A stretch of 64,000 bases of DNA, taken from NCBI RefSeq assembly GCF_037975245.1, contig NC_092579.1, positions 9,481,001-9,545,000 of the forward strand, in the 5' to 3' direction. Positions within the stretch are counted from its first letter, which is position 1, and each line of letters begins with the position of its first letter. The stretch is from Apostichopus japonicus. Lineage: Eukaryota > Echinodermata > Holothuroidea > Aspidochirotida > Stichopodidae. Shown here in pieces: positions 38,880 through 52,900 of this stretch. The notes under the pieces were generated by a model. That model was not told where the DNA came from and did not search any database. It was given only the letters and a program-made list of their open reading frames with translations. The position numbers and the translations under genes are program-made.

Positions 38880-41800
38880 TCGCGCCACTGTATGGACTGA
38901 GATATTAGGTGGATTTACTAATACTTACAGCTCCCCGTGTAGGCACTTGCTGTAAAAGATCGGCAAAAGACGTCATCACCCGGGGTTCGAACCACGGATG
39001 CAAAAGAGAGTCTCGATCATCAGCTCGTACAGTGCGCCGAGCCATCGCGCCACTGTATGGACTGAGATATTAGGCGGATTAACTAATACTTACAGCTCCC
39101 CGTGTAGGCACTTGCTGTAAAAGATCGGCAAAAGACGTCATCACCCGGGGTTCGAACCACGGATGCAAAAGAGAGTCTCGATCATCAGCTCGTACAGTGC
39201 GCCGAGCCATCGCGCCACTGTATGGACTGAGATATTAGGCGGATTAACTAATACTTACAGCTCCCCGTGTAGGCACTTGCTGTAAAAGATCGGCAAAAGA
39301 CGTCATCACCCGGGGTTCGAACCACGGATGCAAAAGAGAGTCTCGATCATCAGCTCGTACAGTGCGCCGAGCCATCGCGCCACTGTATGGACTGAGATAT
39401 TAGGCGGATTAATTAATACTTACAGCTCCCCGTGTAGGCACTCGGCAAAAGACGTCATCACCCGGGGTTCGAACCACGGATGCAAAAGAGAGTCTCGATC
39501 ATCAGCTCGTACAGTGCGCCGAGCCATCGCGCCACTGTATGGACTGAGATATTAGGCGGATTAACTAATACTTACAGCTCCCCGTGTAGGCACTCGGCAA
39601 AAGACGTCATCACCCGGGGTTCGAACCACGGATGCAAAAGAGAGTCTCGATCATCAGCTCGTACAGTGCGCCGAGCCATCGCGCCACTGTATGGACTGAG
39701 ATATTAGGCGGATTAACTAATACTTACAGCTCCCCGTGTAGGCACTTGCTGTAAAAGATCGGCAAAAGACGTCATCACCCGGGGTTCGAACCACGGATGC
39801 AAAAGAGAGTCTCGATCATCAGCTCGTACAGTGCGCCGAGCCATCGCGCCACTGTATGGACTGAGATATTAGGCGGATTAATTAATACTTACAGCTCCCC
39901 GTGTAGGCACTTGCTGTAAAAGATCGGCAAAAGACGTCATCACCCGGGGTTCGAACCACGGATGCAAAAGAGAGTCTCGATCATCAGCTCGTACAGTGCG
40001 CCGAGCTATCGCGCCACTGTATGGACTGAGATATTAGGCGGATTAATTAATACTTACAGCTCCCCGTGTAGGCACTTGCTGTAAAAGATCGGCAAAAGAC
40101 GTCATCACCCGGGGTTCGAACCACGGATGCAAAAGAGAGTCTCGATCATCAGCTCGTACAGTGCGCCGAGCCATCGCGCCACTGTATGGACTGAGATATT
40201 AGGCGGATTAACTAATACTTACAGCTCCCCGTGTAGGCACTTGCTGTAAAAGATCGGCAAAAGACGTCATCACCCGGGGTTCGAACCACGGATGCAAAAG
40301 AGAGTCTCGATCATCAGCTCGTACAGTGCGCCGAGCCATCGCGCCACTGTATGGACTGAGATATTAGGTGGATTAACTAATACTTACAGCTCCCCGTGTA
40401 GGCACTTGCTGTAAAAGATCGGCAAAAGACGTCATCACCCGGGGTTCGAACCACGGATGCAAAAGAGAGTCTCGATCATCAGCTCGTACAGTGCGCCGAG
40501 CCATCGCGCCACTGTATGGACTGAGATATTAGGCGGATTAACTAATACTTACAGCTCCCCGTGTATGCACTTGCTGTAAAAGATCGGCAAAAGACGTCAT
40601 CACCCGGGGTTCGAACCACGGATGCAAAAGAGAGTCTCGATCATCAGCTCGTACAGTGCGCCGAGCCATCGCGCCACTGTATGGACTGAGATATTAGGCG
40701 GATTAATTAATACTTACAGCTCCCCGTGTAGGCACTCGGCAAAAGACGTCATCACCCGGGGTTCGAACCACGGATGCAAAAGAGAGTCTCGATCATCAGC
40801 TCGTACAGTGCGCCGAGCCATCGCTCCACTGTATGGACTGAGATATTAGGCGGATTAACTAATACTTACAGCTCCCCGTGTAGGCACTTGCTGTAAAAGA
40901 TCGGCAAAAGACGTCATCACCCGGGGTTCGAACCACGGATGCAAAAGAGAGTCTCGATCATCAGCTCGTACAGTGCGCCGAGCCATCGCGCCACTGTATG
41001 GACTGAGATATTAGGCGGATTAACTAATACTTACAGCTCCCCGTGTAGGCACTTGCTGTAAAAGATCGGCAAAAGACGTCATCAGCCGGGGTTCGAACCA
41101 CGGATGCAAAAGAGAGTCTCGATCATCAGCTCGTACAGTGCGCCGAGCCATCGCGCCACTGTATGGACTGAGATATTAGGCGGATTAATTAATACTTACA
41201 GCTCCCCGTGTAGGCACTCGGCAAAAGACGTCATCACCCGGGGTTCGAACCACGGATGCAAAAGAGAGTCTCGATCATCAGCTCGTACAGTGCGCCGAGC
41301 CATCGCGCCACTGTATGGACTGAGATATTAGGCGGATTAACTAATACTTACAGCTCCCCGTGTAGGCACTTGCTGTAAAAGATCGGCAAAAGACGTCATC
41401 ACCCGGGGTTCGAACCACGGATGCAAAAGAGAGTCTCGATCATCAGCTCGTACAGTGCGCCGAGCCATCGCGCCACTGTATGGACTGAGATATTAGGCGG
41501 ATTAATTAATACTTACAGCTCCCCGTGTAGGCACTTGCTGTAAAAGATCGGCAAAAGACGTCATCACCCGGGGTTCGAACCACGGATGCAAAAGAGAGTC
41601 TCGATCATCAGCTCGTACAGTGCGCCGAGCCATCGCGCCACTGTATGGACTGAGATATTAGGCGGATTAACTAATACTTACAGCTCCCCGTGTAGGCACT
41701 TGCTGTAAAAGATCGGCAAAAGACGTCATCACCCGGGGTTCGAACCACGGATGCAAAAGAGAGTCTCGATCATCAGCTCGTACAGTGCGCCGAGCCATCG

Positions 41801-44800
41801 CGCCACTGTATGGACTGAGATATTAGGCGGATTAATTAATACTTACAGCTCCCCGTGTAGGCACTCGGCAAAAGACGTCATCACCCGGGGTTCGAACCAC
41901 GGATGCAAAAGAGAGTCTCGATCATCAGCTCGTACAGTGCGCCGAGCCATCGCGCCACTGTATGGACTGAGATATTAGGCGGATTAACTAATACTTACAG
42001 CTCCCCGTGTAGGCACTTGCTGTAAAAGATCGGCAAAAGACGTCATCACTCGGCGTTTGAACCACGGATGCAAAAGAGAGTCTCGATCATCAGCTCGTAC
42101 AGTGCGCCGAGTCATCGCGCCACTGTATGGACTGAGATATTAGGCGGATTAACTAATACTTACAGCTCCCCGTGTAGGCACTTGCTGTAAAAGATCGGCA
42201 AAAGACGTCATCACCCGGGGTTCGAACCACGGATGCAAGAGAGAGTCTCGATCATCAGCTCGTACAGTGCGCCGAGCCATCGCGCCACTGTATGGACTGA
42301 GATATTAGGCGGATTAACTAATACTTACAGCTCCCCGTGTAGGCACTTGCTGTAAAAGATCGGCAAAAGACGTCATCACCTGGGGTTAGAACCACGGATG
42401 CAAAAGAGAGTCTCGATCATCAGCTCGTACAGTGCGCCGAGCCATCGCGCCACTGTATGGACTGAGATATTAGGCGGATTAACTAATACTGACAGCTCCC
42501 CGTGTAGGCACTTGCTGTAAAAGATCGGCAAAAGACGTCATCACCCGGGGTTCGAACCACGGATGCAAAAGAGAGTCTCGATCATCAGCTCGTACAGTGC
42601 GCCGAGCCATCGTGCCACTTTATGGACTGAGATATTAGGCGGATTAATTAATACTTACAGCTCCCCGTGTAGGCACTTGCTGTAAAAGATCGGCAAAAGA
42701 CGTCATCACCCGGGGTTCGAACCACGGATGCAAAAGAGAGTCTCGATCATCAGCTCGTACAGTGCGCCGAGCCATCGCGCCACTGTATGGACTGAGATAT
42801 TAGGCGGATTAACTAATACTTACAGCTCCCCGTGTAGGCACTCGGCAAAAGACGTCATCACCCGGGGTTCGAACCACGGATGCAAAAGAGAGTCTCGATC
42901 ATCAGCTCGTACAGTGCGCCGAGCCATCGCGCCACTGTATGGACTGAGATGTTAGGCGGATTAACTAATACTTACAGCTCCCCGTGTAGGCACTTGCTGT
43001 AAAAGATCGGCAAAAGACGTCATCACCCGGGGTTCGAACAACGGATGCAAAAGAGAGTCTTGATCATCAGCTCGTACAGTGCGCCGAGCCATCGCGCCAC
43101 TGTATGGACTGAGATATTAGGCGGATTAATTAATACTTACAGCTCCCCGTGTGGGCACTTGCTGTAAAAGATCGGCAAAAGACGTCATCACCCGGGGTTC
43201 GAACCACGGATGCAAAAGAGAGTCTCGATCATCAGCTCGTACAGTGCGCCGAGCCATCGCGCCACTGTATGGACTGAGATATTAGGCGGATTAACTAATA
43301 CTTACAGCTCCCCGTGTAGGCACTTGCTGTAAAAGATCGGCAAAAGACGTCATCACCCGGGGTTCGAACCACGGATGCAAAAGAGAGTCTCGATCATCAG
43401 CTCGTACAGTGCGCCGAGCCATCGCGACACTGACTGAGATATTAGGCGGATTAATTAATACTTACAGCTCCCCGTGTAGGCACTTGCTGTAAAAGATCGG
43501 CAAAAGACGTCATCACCCGGGGTTCGAACCACGGATGCAAAAGAGAGTCTCGATCATCAGCTCGTACAGTGCGCCGAGCCGTCGCGCCACTGTATGGACT
43601 GAGATATTAGGCGGATTAATTAATACTTACAGCTCACCGTGTAGGCACTCGGCAAAAGACGTCATCACCCGGGGTTCGAACAACGGATGCAAAAGAGAGT
43701 CTCGATCATCAGCTCGTACAGTGCGCCGAGCCATCGCGCCACTGTATGGACTGAGACATTAGGCGGATTAACTAATACTTACAGCTCCCCGTGTAGGCAC
43801 TTGCTGTAAAAGATCGGCAAAAGACGTCATTACCCGGGGTTCGAACCACGGATGCAAAAGAGAGTCTCGATCATCAGCTCGTACAGTGCGCCGAGCCATC
43901 GCGCCACTGTATGGACTGAGATATTAGGCGGATTAACTAATACTTACAGCTCCCCGTGTAGGCACTTGCTGTAAAAGATCGGCAAAAGACGTCATCACCC
44001 GGGGTTCGAACCACGGATGCAAAAGAGAGTCTCGATCATCAGCTCGTACAGTGCGCCGAGCCATCGCGCCACTGTATGGACTGAGATATTAGGCGGATTA
44101 AATAATACTTACAGCTCCCCGTGTAGGCACTTGCTGTAAAAGATCGGCAAAAGACGTCATCACCCGGGGTTCGAACCACGGATGCAAAAGAGAGTCTCGA
44201 TCATCAGCTCGTACAGTGCGCCGAGCCATCGCGCCACTGTATGGACTGAGATATTAGGCGGATTAACTAATACTTACAGCTCCCCGTGTAGGCACTTGCT
44301 GTAAAAGATCGGCAAAAGACGTCATCACCCGGGGTTCGAACCACGGATGCAAAAGAGAGTCTCGATCATCAGCTCGTACAGTGCGCCGAGCCATCGCGCC
44401 ACTGTATGGACTGAGATATTAGGCGGATTAATTAATACTTACAGCTCCCCGTGTAGGCACTTGCTGTAAAAGATCGGCAAAAGACGTCATCACCCGGGGT
44501 TCGAACCACGGATGCAAAAGAGAGTCTCGATCATCAGCTCGTACAGTGCGCCGAGCCATCGCGCCACTGTATGGACTGAGATATTAGGCGGATTAACTAA
44601 TACTTACAGCTCCCCGTGTAGGCACTCGGCAAAAGACGTCATCACCCGGGGTTCGAACCACGGATGCAAAAGAGAGTCTCGATCATCAGCTCGTACAGTG
44701 CGCCGAGCCATCGCGCCACTGTATAGACTGAGATATTAGGCGGATTAATTAATACTTACAGCTCCCCGTGTAGGCACTCGGCAAAAGACGTCATCACCCG

Positions 44801-46950
44801 GGGTTCGAACCACGGATGCAAAAGAGAGTCTCGATCATCAGCTCGTACAGTGCGCCGAGCCATCGCGCCACTGTATGGACTGAGATATTAGGCGGATTAA
44901 CTAATACTTACAGCTCCCCGTGTAGGCACTTGCTGTAAAAGATCGGCAAAAGACGTCATCACCCGGGGTTCGAACCACGGATGCAAAAGAGAGTCTCGAT
45001 CATCAGCTCGTACAGTGCGCCGAGCCATCGCGCCACTGTATGGACTGAGATATTAGGCGGATTAACTAATACTTACAGCTCCCCGTGTAGGCACTTGCTG
45101 TAAAAGATCGGCAAAAGACGTCATCACCCGGGGTTCGAACCACGGATGCAAAAGAGAGTCTCGATCATCAGCTCGTACAGTGCGCCGAGCCATCGCGCCA
45201 CTGTATGGACTGAGATATTAGGCGGATTAATTAATACTTACAGCTCCCCGTGTAGGCACTCGGCAAAAGACGTCATCACCCGGGGTTCGAACCACGGATG
45301 CAAAAGAGAGTCTCGATCATCAGCTCGTACAGTGCGCCGAGCCATCGCGCCACTGTATGGACTGAGATATTAGGCGGATTAACTAATACTTACAGCTCCC
45401 CGTGTAGGCACTCGGCAAAAGACGTCATCACCCGGGGTTCGAACCACGGATGCAAAAGAGAGTCTCGATCATCAGCTCGTACAGTGCGCCGAGCCATCGC
45501 GCCACTGTATGGACTGAGATATTAGGCGGATTAACTAATACTTACAGCTCCCCGTGTAGGCACTTGCTGTAAAAGATCGGCAAAAGACGTCATCACCCGG
45601 GGTTCGAACCACGGATGCAAAAGAGAGTCTCGATCATCAGCTCGTACAGTGCGCCGAGCCATCGCGCCACTGTATGGACTGAGATATTAGGCGGATTAAT
45701 TAATACTTACAGCTCCCCGTGTAGGCACTTGCTGTAAAAGATCGGCAAAAGACGTCATCACCCGGGGTTCGAACCACGGATGCAAAAGAGAGTCTCGATC
45801 ATCAGCTCGTACAGTGCGCCGAGCTATCGCGCCACTGTATGGACTGAGATATTAGGCGGATTAATTAATACTTACAGCTCCCCGTGTAGGCACTTGCTGT
45901 AAAAGATCGGCAAAAGACGTCATCACCCGGGGTTCGAACCACGGATGCAAAAGAGAGTCTCGATCATCAGCTCGTACAGTGCGCCGAGCCATCGCGCCAC
46001 TGTATGGACTGAGATATTAGGCGGATTAACTAATACTTACAGCTCCCCGTGTAGGCACTTGCTGTAAAAGATCGGCAAAAGACGTCATCACCCGGGGTTC
46101 GAACCACGGATGCAAAAGAGAGTCTCGATCATCAGCTCGTACAGTGCGCCGAGCCATCGCGCCACTGTATGGACTGAGATATTAGGTGGATTAACTAATA
46201 CTTACAGCTCCCCGTGTAGGCACTTGCTGTAAAAGATCGGCAAAAGACGTCATCACCCGGGGTTCGAACCACGGATGCAAAAGAGAGTCTCGATCATCAG
46301 CTCGTACAGTGCGCCGAGCCATCGCGCCACTGTATGGACTGAGATATTAGGCGGATTAACTAATACTTACAGCTCCCCGTGTATGCACTTGCTGTAAAAG
46401 ATCGGCAAAAGACGTCATCACCCGGGGTTCGAACCACGGATGCAAAAGAGAGTCTCGATCATCAGCTCGTACAGTGCGCCGAGCCATCGCGCCACTGTAT
46501 GGACTGAGATATTAGGCGGATTAATTAATACTTACAGCTCCCCGTGTAGGCACTCGGCAAAAGACGTCATCACCCGGGGTTCGAACCACGGATGCAAAAG
46601 AGAGTCTCGATCATCAGCTCGTACAGTGCGCCGAGCCATCGCTCCACTGTATGGACTGAGATATTAGGCGGATTAACTAATACTTACAGCTCCCCGTGTA
46701 GGCACTTGCTGTAAAAGATCGGCAAAAGACGTCATCACCCGGGGTTCGAACCACGGATGCAAAAGAGAGTCTCGATCATCAGCTCGTACAGTGCGCCGAG
46801 CCATCGCGCCACTGTATGGACTGAGATATTAGGCGGATTAACTAATACTTACAGCTCCCCGTGTAGGCACTTGCTGTAAAAGATCGGCAAAAGACGTCAT
46901 CAGCCGGGGTTCGAACCACGGATGCAAAAGAGAGTCTCGATCATCAGCTC
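38880..46950 (+). repeat. 8089-bp higher-order block, copy 1
   Basis: This segment repeats as about 46,950-55,030 with an offset of exactly 8089 bp (38 x 165 + 12 x 152, less a 5-bp loss). Short monomers at 39328, 39480, 40622, 41104, 41751, 42728, 43535, 44512, 45146, 45298 and 46440 all reappear 8089 bp later, as do many private changes, such as CACTCGGCG at 42047 and 50136, and TGCAAGAGAG. Boundaries are approximate. Within the copy, 45146 to about 46,950 is itself a copy of 39328 to about 41,130 (offset 5818). Confidence 0.88.
43370..43534 (+). repeat. 160-bp monomer with GCGACACTGACTGAG (three copies in the array)
   Basis: Near 43,425-43,440 the usual GCGCCACTGTATGGACTGAG is replaced by GCGACACTGACTGAG, a 5-bp loss plus a C to A change. 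The same lesion is found near 51,514 and 57,332, exactly 8089 and 5818 bp further on. It explains why these block lengths fall 5 bp short of sums of 165 and 152. It also damages the right arm of the CAGTG...CACTG hairpin flank. The start given is approximate. Confidence 0.8.
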
Positions 46951-49900
46951 GTACAGTGCGCCGAGCCATCGCGCCACTGTATGGACTGAGATATTAGGTG
47001 GATTTACTAATACTTACAGCTCCCCGTGTAGGCACTTGCTGTAAAAGATCGGCAAAAGACGTCATCACCCGGGGTTCGAACCACGGATGCAAAAGAGAGT
47101 CTCGATCATCAGCTCGTACAGTGCGCCGAGCCATCGCGCCACTGTATGGACTGAGATATTAGGCGGATTAACTAATACTTACAGCTCCCCGTGTAGGCAC
47201 TTGCTGTAAAAGATCGGCAAAAGACGTCATCACCCGGGGTTCGAACCACGGATGCAAAAGAGAGTCTCGATCATCAGCTCGTACAGTGCGCCGAGCCATC
47301 GCGCCACTGTATGGACTGAGATATTAGGCGGATTAACTAATACTTACAGCTCCCCGTGTAGGCACTTGCTGTAAAAGATCGGCAAAAGACGTCATCACCC
47401 GGGGTTCGAACCACGGATGCAAAAGAGAGTCTCGATCATCAGCTCGTACAGTGCGCCGAGCCATCGCGCCACTGTATGGACTGAGATATTAGGCGGATTA
47501 ATTAATACTTACAGCTCCCCGTGTAGGCACTCGGCAAAAGACGTCATCACCCGGGGTTCGAACCACGGATGCAAAAGAGAGTCTCGATCATCAGCTCGTA
47601 CAGTGCGCCGAGCCATCGCGCCACTGTATGGACTGAGATATTAGGCGGATTAACTAATACTTACAGCTCCCCGTGTAGGCACTCGGCAAAAGACGTCATC
47701 ACCCGGGGTTCGAACCACGGATGCAAAAGAGAGTCTCGATCATCAGCTCGTACAGTGCGCCGAGCCATCGCGCCACTGTATGGACTGAGATATTAGGCGG
47801 ATTAACTAATACTTACAGCTCCCCGTGTAGGCACTTGCTGTAAAAGATCGGCAAAAGACGTCATCACCCGGGGTTCGAACCACGGATGCAAAAGAGAGTC
47901 TCGATCATCAGCTCGTACAGTGCGCCGAGCCATCGCGCCACTGTATGGACTGAGATATTAGGCGGATTAATTAATACTTACAGCTCCCCGTGTAGGCACT
48001 TGCTGTAAAAGATCGGCAAAAGACGTCATCACCCGGGGTTCGAACCACGGATGCAAAAGAGAGTCTCGATCATCAGCTCGTACAGTGCGCCGAGCTATCG
48101 CGCCACTGTATGGACTGAGATATTAGGCGGATTAATTAATACTTACAGCTCCCCGTGTAGGCACTTGCTGTAAAAGATCGGCAAAAGACGTCATCACCCG
48201 GGGTTCGAACCACGGATGCAAAAGAGAGTCTCGATCATCAGCTCGTACAGTGCGCCGAGCCATCGCGCCACTGTATGGACTGAGATATTAGGCGGATTAA
48301 CTAATACTTACAGCTCCCCGTGTAGGCACTTGCTGTAAAAGATCGGCAAAAGACGTCATCACCCGGGGTTCGAACCACGGATGCAAAAGAGAGTCTCGAT
48401 CATCAGCTCGTACAGTGCGCCGAGCCATCGCGCCACTGTATGGACTGAGATATTAGGTGGATTAACTAATACTTACAGCTCCCCGTGTAGGCACTTGCTG
48501 TAAAAGATCGGCAAAAGACGTCATCACCCGGGGTTCGAACCACGGATGCAAAAGAGAGTCTCGATCATCAGCTCGTACAGTGCGCCGAGCCATCGCGCCA
48601 CTGTATGGACTGAGATATTAGGCGGATTAACTAATACTTACAGCTCCCCGTGTATGCACTTGCTGTAAAAGATCGGCAAAAGACGTCATCACCCGGGGTT
48701 CGAACCACGGATGCAAAAGAGAGTCTCGATCATCAGCTCGTACAGTGCGCCGAGCCATCGCGCCACTGTATGGACTGAGATATTAGGCGGATTAATTAAT
48801 ACTTACAGCTCCCCGTGTAGGCACTCGGCAAAAGACGTCATCACCCGGGGTTCGAACCACGGATGCAAAAGAGAGTCTCGATCATCAGCTCGTACAGTGC
48901 GCCGAGCCATCGCTCCACTGTATGGACTGAGATATTAGGCGGATTAACTAATACTTACAGCTCCCCGTGTAGGCACTTGCTGTAAAAGATCGGCAAAAGA
49001 CGTCATCACCCGGGGTTCGAACCACGGATGCAAAAGAGAGTCTCGATCATCAGCTCGTACAGTGCGCCGAGCCATCGCGCCACTGTATGGACTGAGATAT
49101 TAGGCGGATTAACTAATACTTACAGCTCCCCGTGTAGGCACTTGCTGTAAAAGATCGGCAAAAGACGTCATCAGCCGGGGTTCGAACCACGGATGCAAAA
49201 GAGAGTCTCGATCATCAGCTCGTACAGTGCGCCGAGCCATCGCGCCACTGTATGGACTGAGATATTAGGCGGATTAATTAATACTTACAGCTCCCCGTGT
49301 AGGCACTCGGCAAAAGACGTCATCACCCGGGGTTCGAACCACGGATGCAAAAGAGAGTCTCGATCATCAGCTCGTACAGTGCGCCGAGCCATCGCGCCAC
49401 TGTATGGACTGAGATATTAGGCGGATTAACTAATACTTACAGCTCCCCGTGTAGGCACTTGCTGTAAAAGATCGGCAAAAGACGTCATCACCCGGGGTTC
49501 GAACCACGGATGCAAAAGAGAGTCTCGATCATCAGCTCGTACAGTGCGCCGAGCCATCGCGCCACTGTATGGACTGAGATATTAGGCGGATTAATTAATA
49601 CTTACAGCTCCCCGTGTAGGCACTTGCTGTAAAAGATCGGCAAAAGACGTCATCACCCGGGGTTCGAACCACGGATGCAAAAGAGAGTCTCGATCATCAG
49701 CTCGTACAGTGCGCCGAGCCATCGCGCCACTGTATGGACTGAGATATTAGGCGGATTAACTAATACTTACAGCTCCCCGTGTAGGCACTTGCTGTAAAAG
49801 ATCGGCAAAAGACGTCATCACCCGGGGTTCGAACCACGGATGCAAAAGAGAGTCTCGATCATCAGCTCGTACAGTGCGCCGAGCCATCGCGCCACTGTAT

Positions 49901-52900
49901 GGACTGAGATATTAGGCGGATTAATTAATACTTACAGCTCCCCGTGTAGGCACTCGGCAAAAGACGTCATCACCCGGGGTTCGAACCACGGATGCAAAAG
50001 AGAGTCTCGATCATCAGCTCGTACAGTGCGCCGAGCCATCGCGCCACTGTATGGACTGAGATATTAGGCGGATTAACTAATACTTACAGCTCCCCGTGTA
50101 GGCACTTGCTGTAAAAGATCGGCAAAAGACGTCATCACTCGGCGTTTGAACCACGGATGCAAAAGAGAGTCTCGATCATCAGCTCGTACAGTGCGCCGAG
50201 TCATCGCGCCACTGTATGGACTGAGATATTAGGCGGATTAACTAATACTTACAGCTCCCCGTGTAGGCACTTGCTGTAAAAGATCGGCAAAAGACGTCAT
50301 CACCCGGGGTTCGAACCACGGATGCAAGAGAGAGTCTCGATCATCAGCTCGTACAGTGCGCCGAGCCATCGCGCCACTGTATGGACTGAGATATTAGGCG
50401 GATTAACTAATACTTACAGCTCCCCGTGTAGGCACTTGCTGTAAAAGATCGGCAAAAGACGTCATCACCTGGGGTTAGAACCACGGATGCAAAAGAGAGT
50501 CTCGATCATCAGCTCGTACAGTGCGCCGAGCCATCGCGCCACTGTATGGACTGAGATATTAGGCGGATTAACTAATACTGACAGCTCCCCGTGTAGGCAC
50601 TTGCTGTAAAAGATCGGCAAAAGACGTCATCACCCGGGGTTCGAACCACGGATGCAAAAGAGAGTCTCGATCATCAGCTCGTACAGTGCGCCGAGCCATC
50701 GTGCCACTTTATGGACTGAGATATTAGGCGGATTAATTAATACTTACAGCTCCCCGTGTAGGCACTTGCTGTAAAAGATCGGCAAAAGACGTCATCACCC
50801 GGGGTTCGAACCACGGATGCAAAAGAGAGTCTCGATCATCAGCTCGTACAGTGCGCCGAGCCATCGCGCCACTGTATGGACTGAGATATTAGGCGGATTA
50901 ACTAATACTTACAGCTCCCCGTGTAGGCACTCGGCAAAAGACGTCATCACCCGGGGTTCGAACCACGGATGCAAAAGAGAGTCTCGATCATCAGCTCGTA
51001 CAGTGCGCCGAGCCATCGCGCCACTGTATGGACTGAGATGTTAGGCGGATTAACTAATACTTACAGCTCCCCGTGTAGGCACTTGCTGTAAAAGATCGGC
51101 AAAAGACGTCATCACCCGGGGTTCGAACAACGGATGCAAAAGAGAGTCTTGATCATCAGCTCGTACAGTGCGCCGAGCCATCGCGCCACTGTATGGACTG
51201 AGATATTAGGCGGATTAATTAATACTTACAGCTCCCCGTGTGGGCACTTGCTGTAAAAGATCGGCAAAAGACGTCATCACCCGGGGTTCGAACCACGGAT
51301 GCAAAAGAGAGTCTCGATCATCAGCTCGTACAGTGCGCCGAGCCATCGCGCCACTGTATGGACTGAGATATTAGGCGGATTAACTAATACTTACAGCTCC
51401 CCGTGTAGGCACTTGCTGTAAAAGATCGGCAAAAGACGTCATCACCCGGGGTTCGAACCACGGATGCAAAAGAGAGTCTCGATCATCAGCTCGTACAGTG
51501 CGCCGAGCCATCGCGACACTGACTGAGATATTAGGCGGATTAATTAATACTTACAGCTCCCCGTGTAGGCACTTGCTGTAAAAGATCGGCAAAAGACGTC
51601 ATCACCCGGGGTTCGAACCACGGATGCAAAAGAGAGTCTCGATCATCAGCTCGTACAGTGCGCCGAGCCGTCGCGCCACTGTATGGACTGAGATATTAGG
51701 CGGATTAATTAATACTTACAGCTCACCGTGTAGGCACTCGGCAAAAGACGTCATCACCCGGGGTTCGAACAACGGATGCAAAAGAGAGTCTCGATCATCA
51801 GCTCGTACAGTGCGCCGAGCCATCGCGCCACTGTATGGACTGAGACATTAGGCGGATTAACTAATACTTACAGCTCCCCGTGTAGGCACTTGCTGTAAAA
51901 GATCGGCAAAAGACGTCATTACCCGGGGTTCGAACCACGGATGCAAAAGAGAGTCTCGATCATCAGCTCGTACAGTGCGCCGAGCCATCGCGCCACTGTA
52001 TGGACTGAGATATTAGGCGGATTAACTAATACTTACAGCTCCCCGTGTAGGCACTTGCTGTAAAAGATCGGCAAAAGACGTCATCACCCGGGGTTCGAAC
52101 CACGGATGCAAAAGAGAGTCTCGATCATCAGCTCGTACAGTGCGCCGAGCCATCGCGCCACTGTATGGACTGAGATATTAGGCGGATTAAATAATACTTA
52201 CAGCTCCCCGTGTAGGCACTTGCTGTAAAAGATCGGCAAAAGACGTCATCACCCGGGGTTCGAACCACGGATGCAAAAGAGAGTCTCGATCATCAGCTCG
52301 TACAGTGCGCCGAGCCATCGCGCCACTGTATGGACTGAGATATTAGGCGGATTAACTAATACTTACAGCTCCCCGTGTAGGCACTTGCTGTAAAAGATCG
52401 GCAAAAGACGTCATCACCCGGGGTTCGAACCACGGATGCAAAAGAGAGTCTCGATCATCAGCTCGTACAGTGCGCCGAGCCATCGCGCCACTGTATGGAC
52501 TGAGATATTAGGCGGATTAATTAATACTTACAGCTCCCCGTGTAGGCACTTGCTGTAAAAGATCGGCAAAAGACGTCATCACCCGGGGTTCGAACCACGG
52601 ATGCAAAAGAGAGTCTCGATCATCAGCTCGTACAGTGCGCCGAGCCATCGCGCCACTGTATGGACTGAGATATTAGGCGGATTAACTAATACTTACAGCT
52701 CCCCGTGTAGGCACTCGGCAAAAGACGTCATCACCCGGGGTTCGAACCACGGATGCAAAAGAGAGTCTCGATCATCAGCTCGTACAGTGCGCCGAGCCAT
52801 CGCGCCACTGTATAGACTGAGATATTAGGCGGATTAATTAATACTTACAGCTCCCCGTGTAGGCACTCGGCAAAAGACGTCATCACCCGGGGTTCGAACC

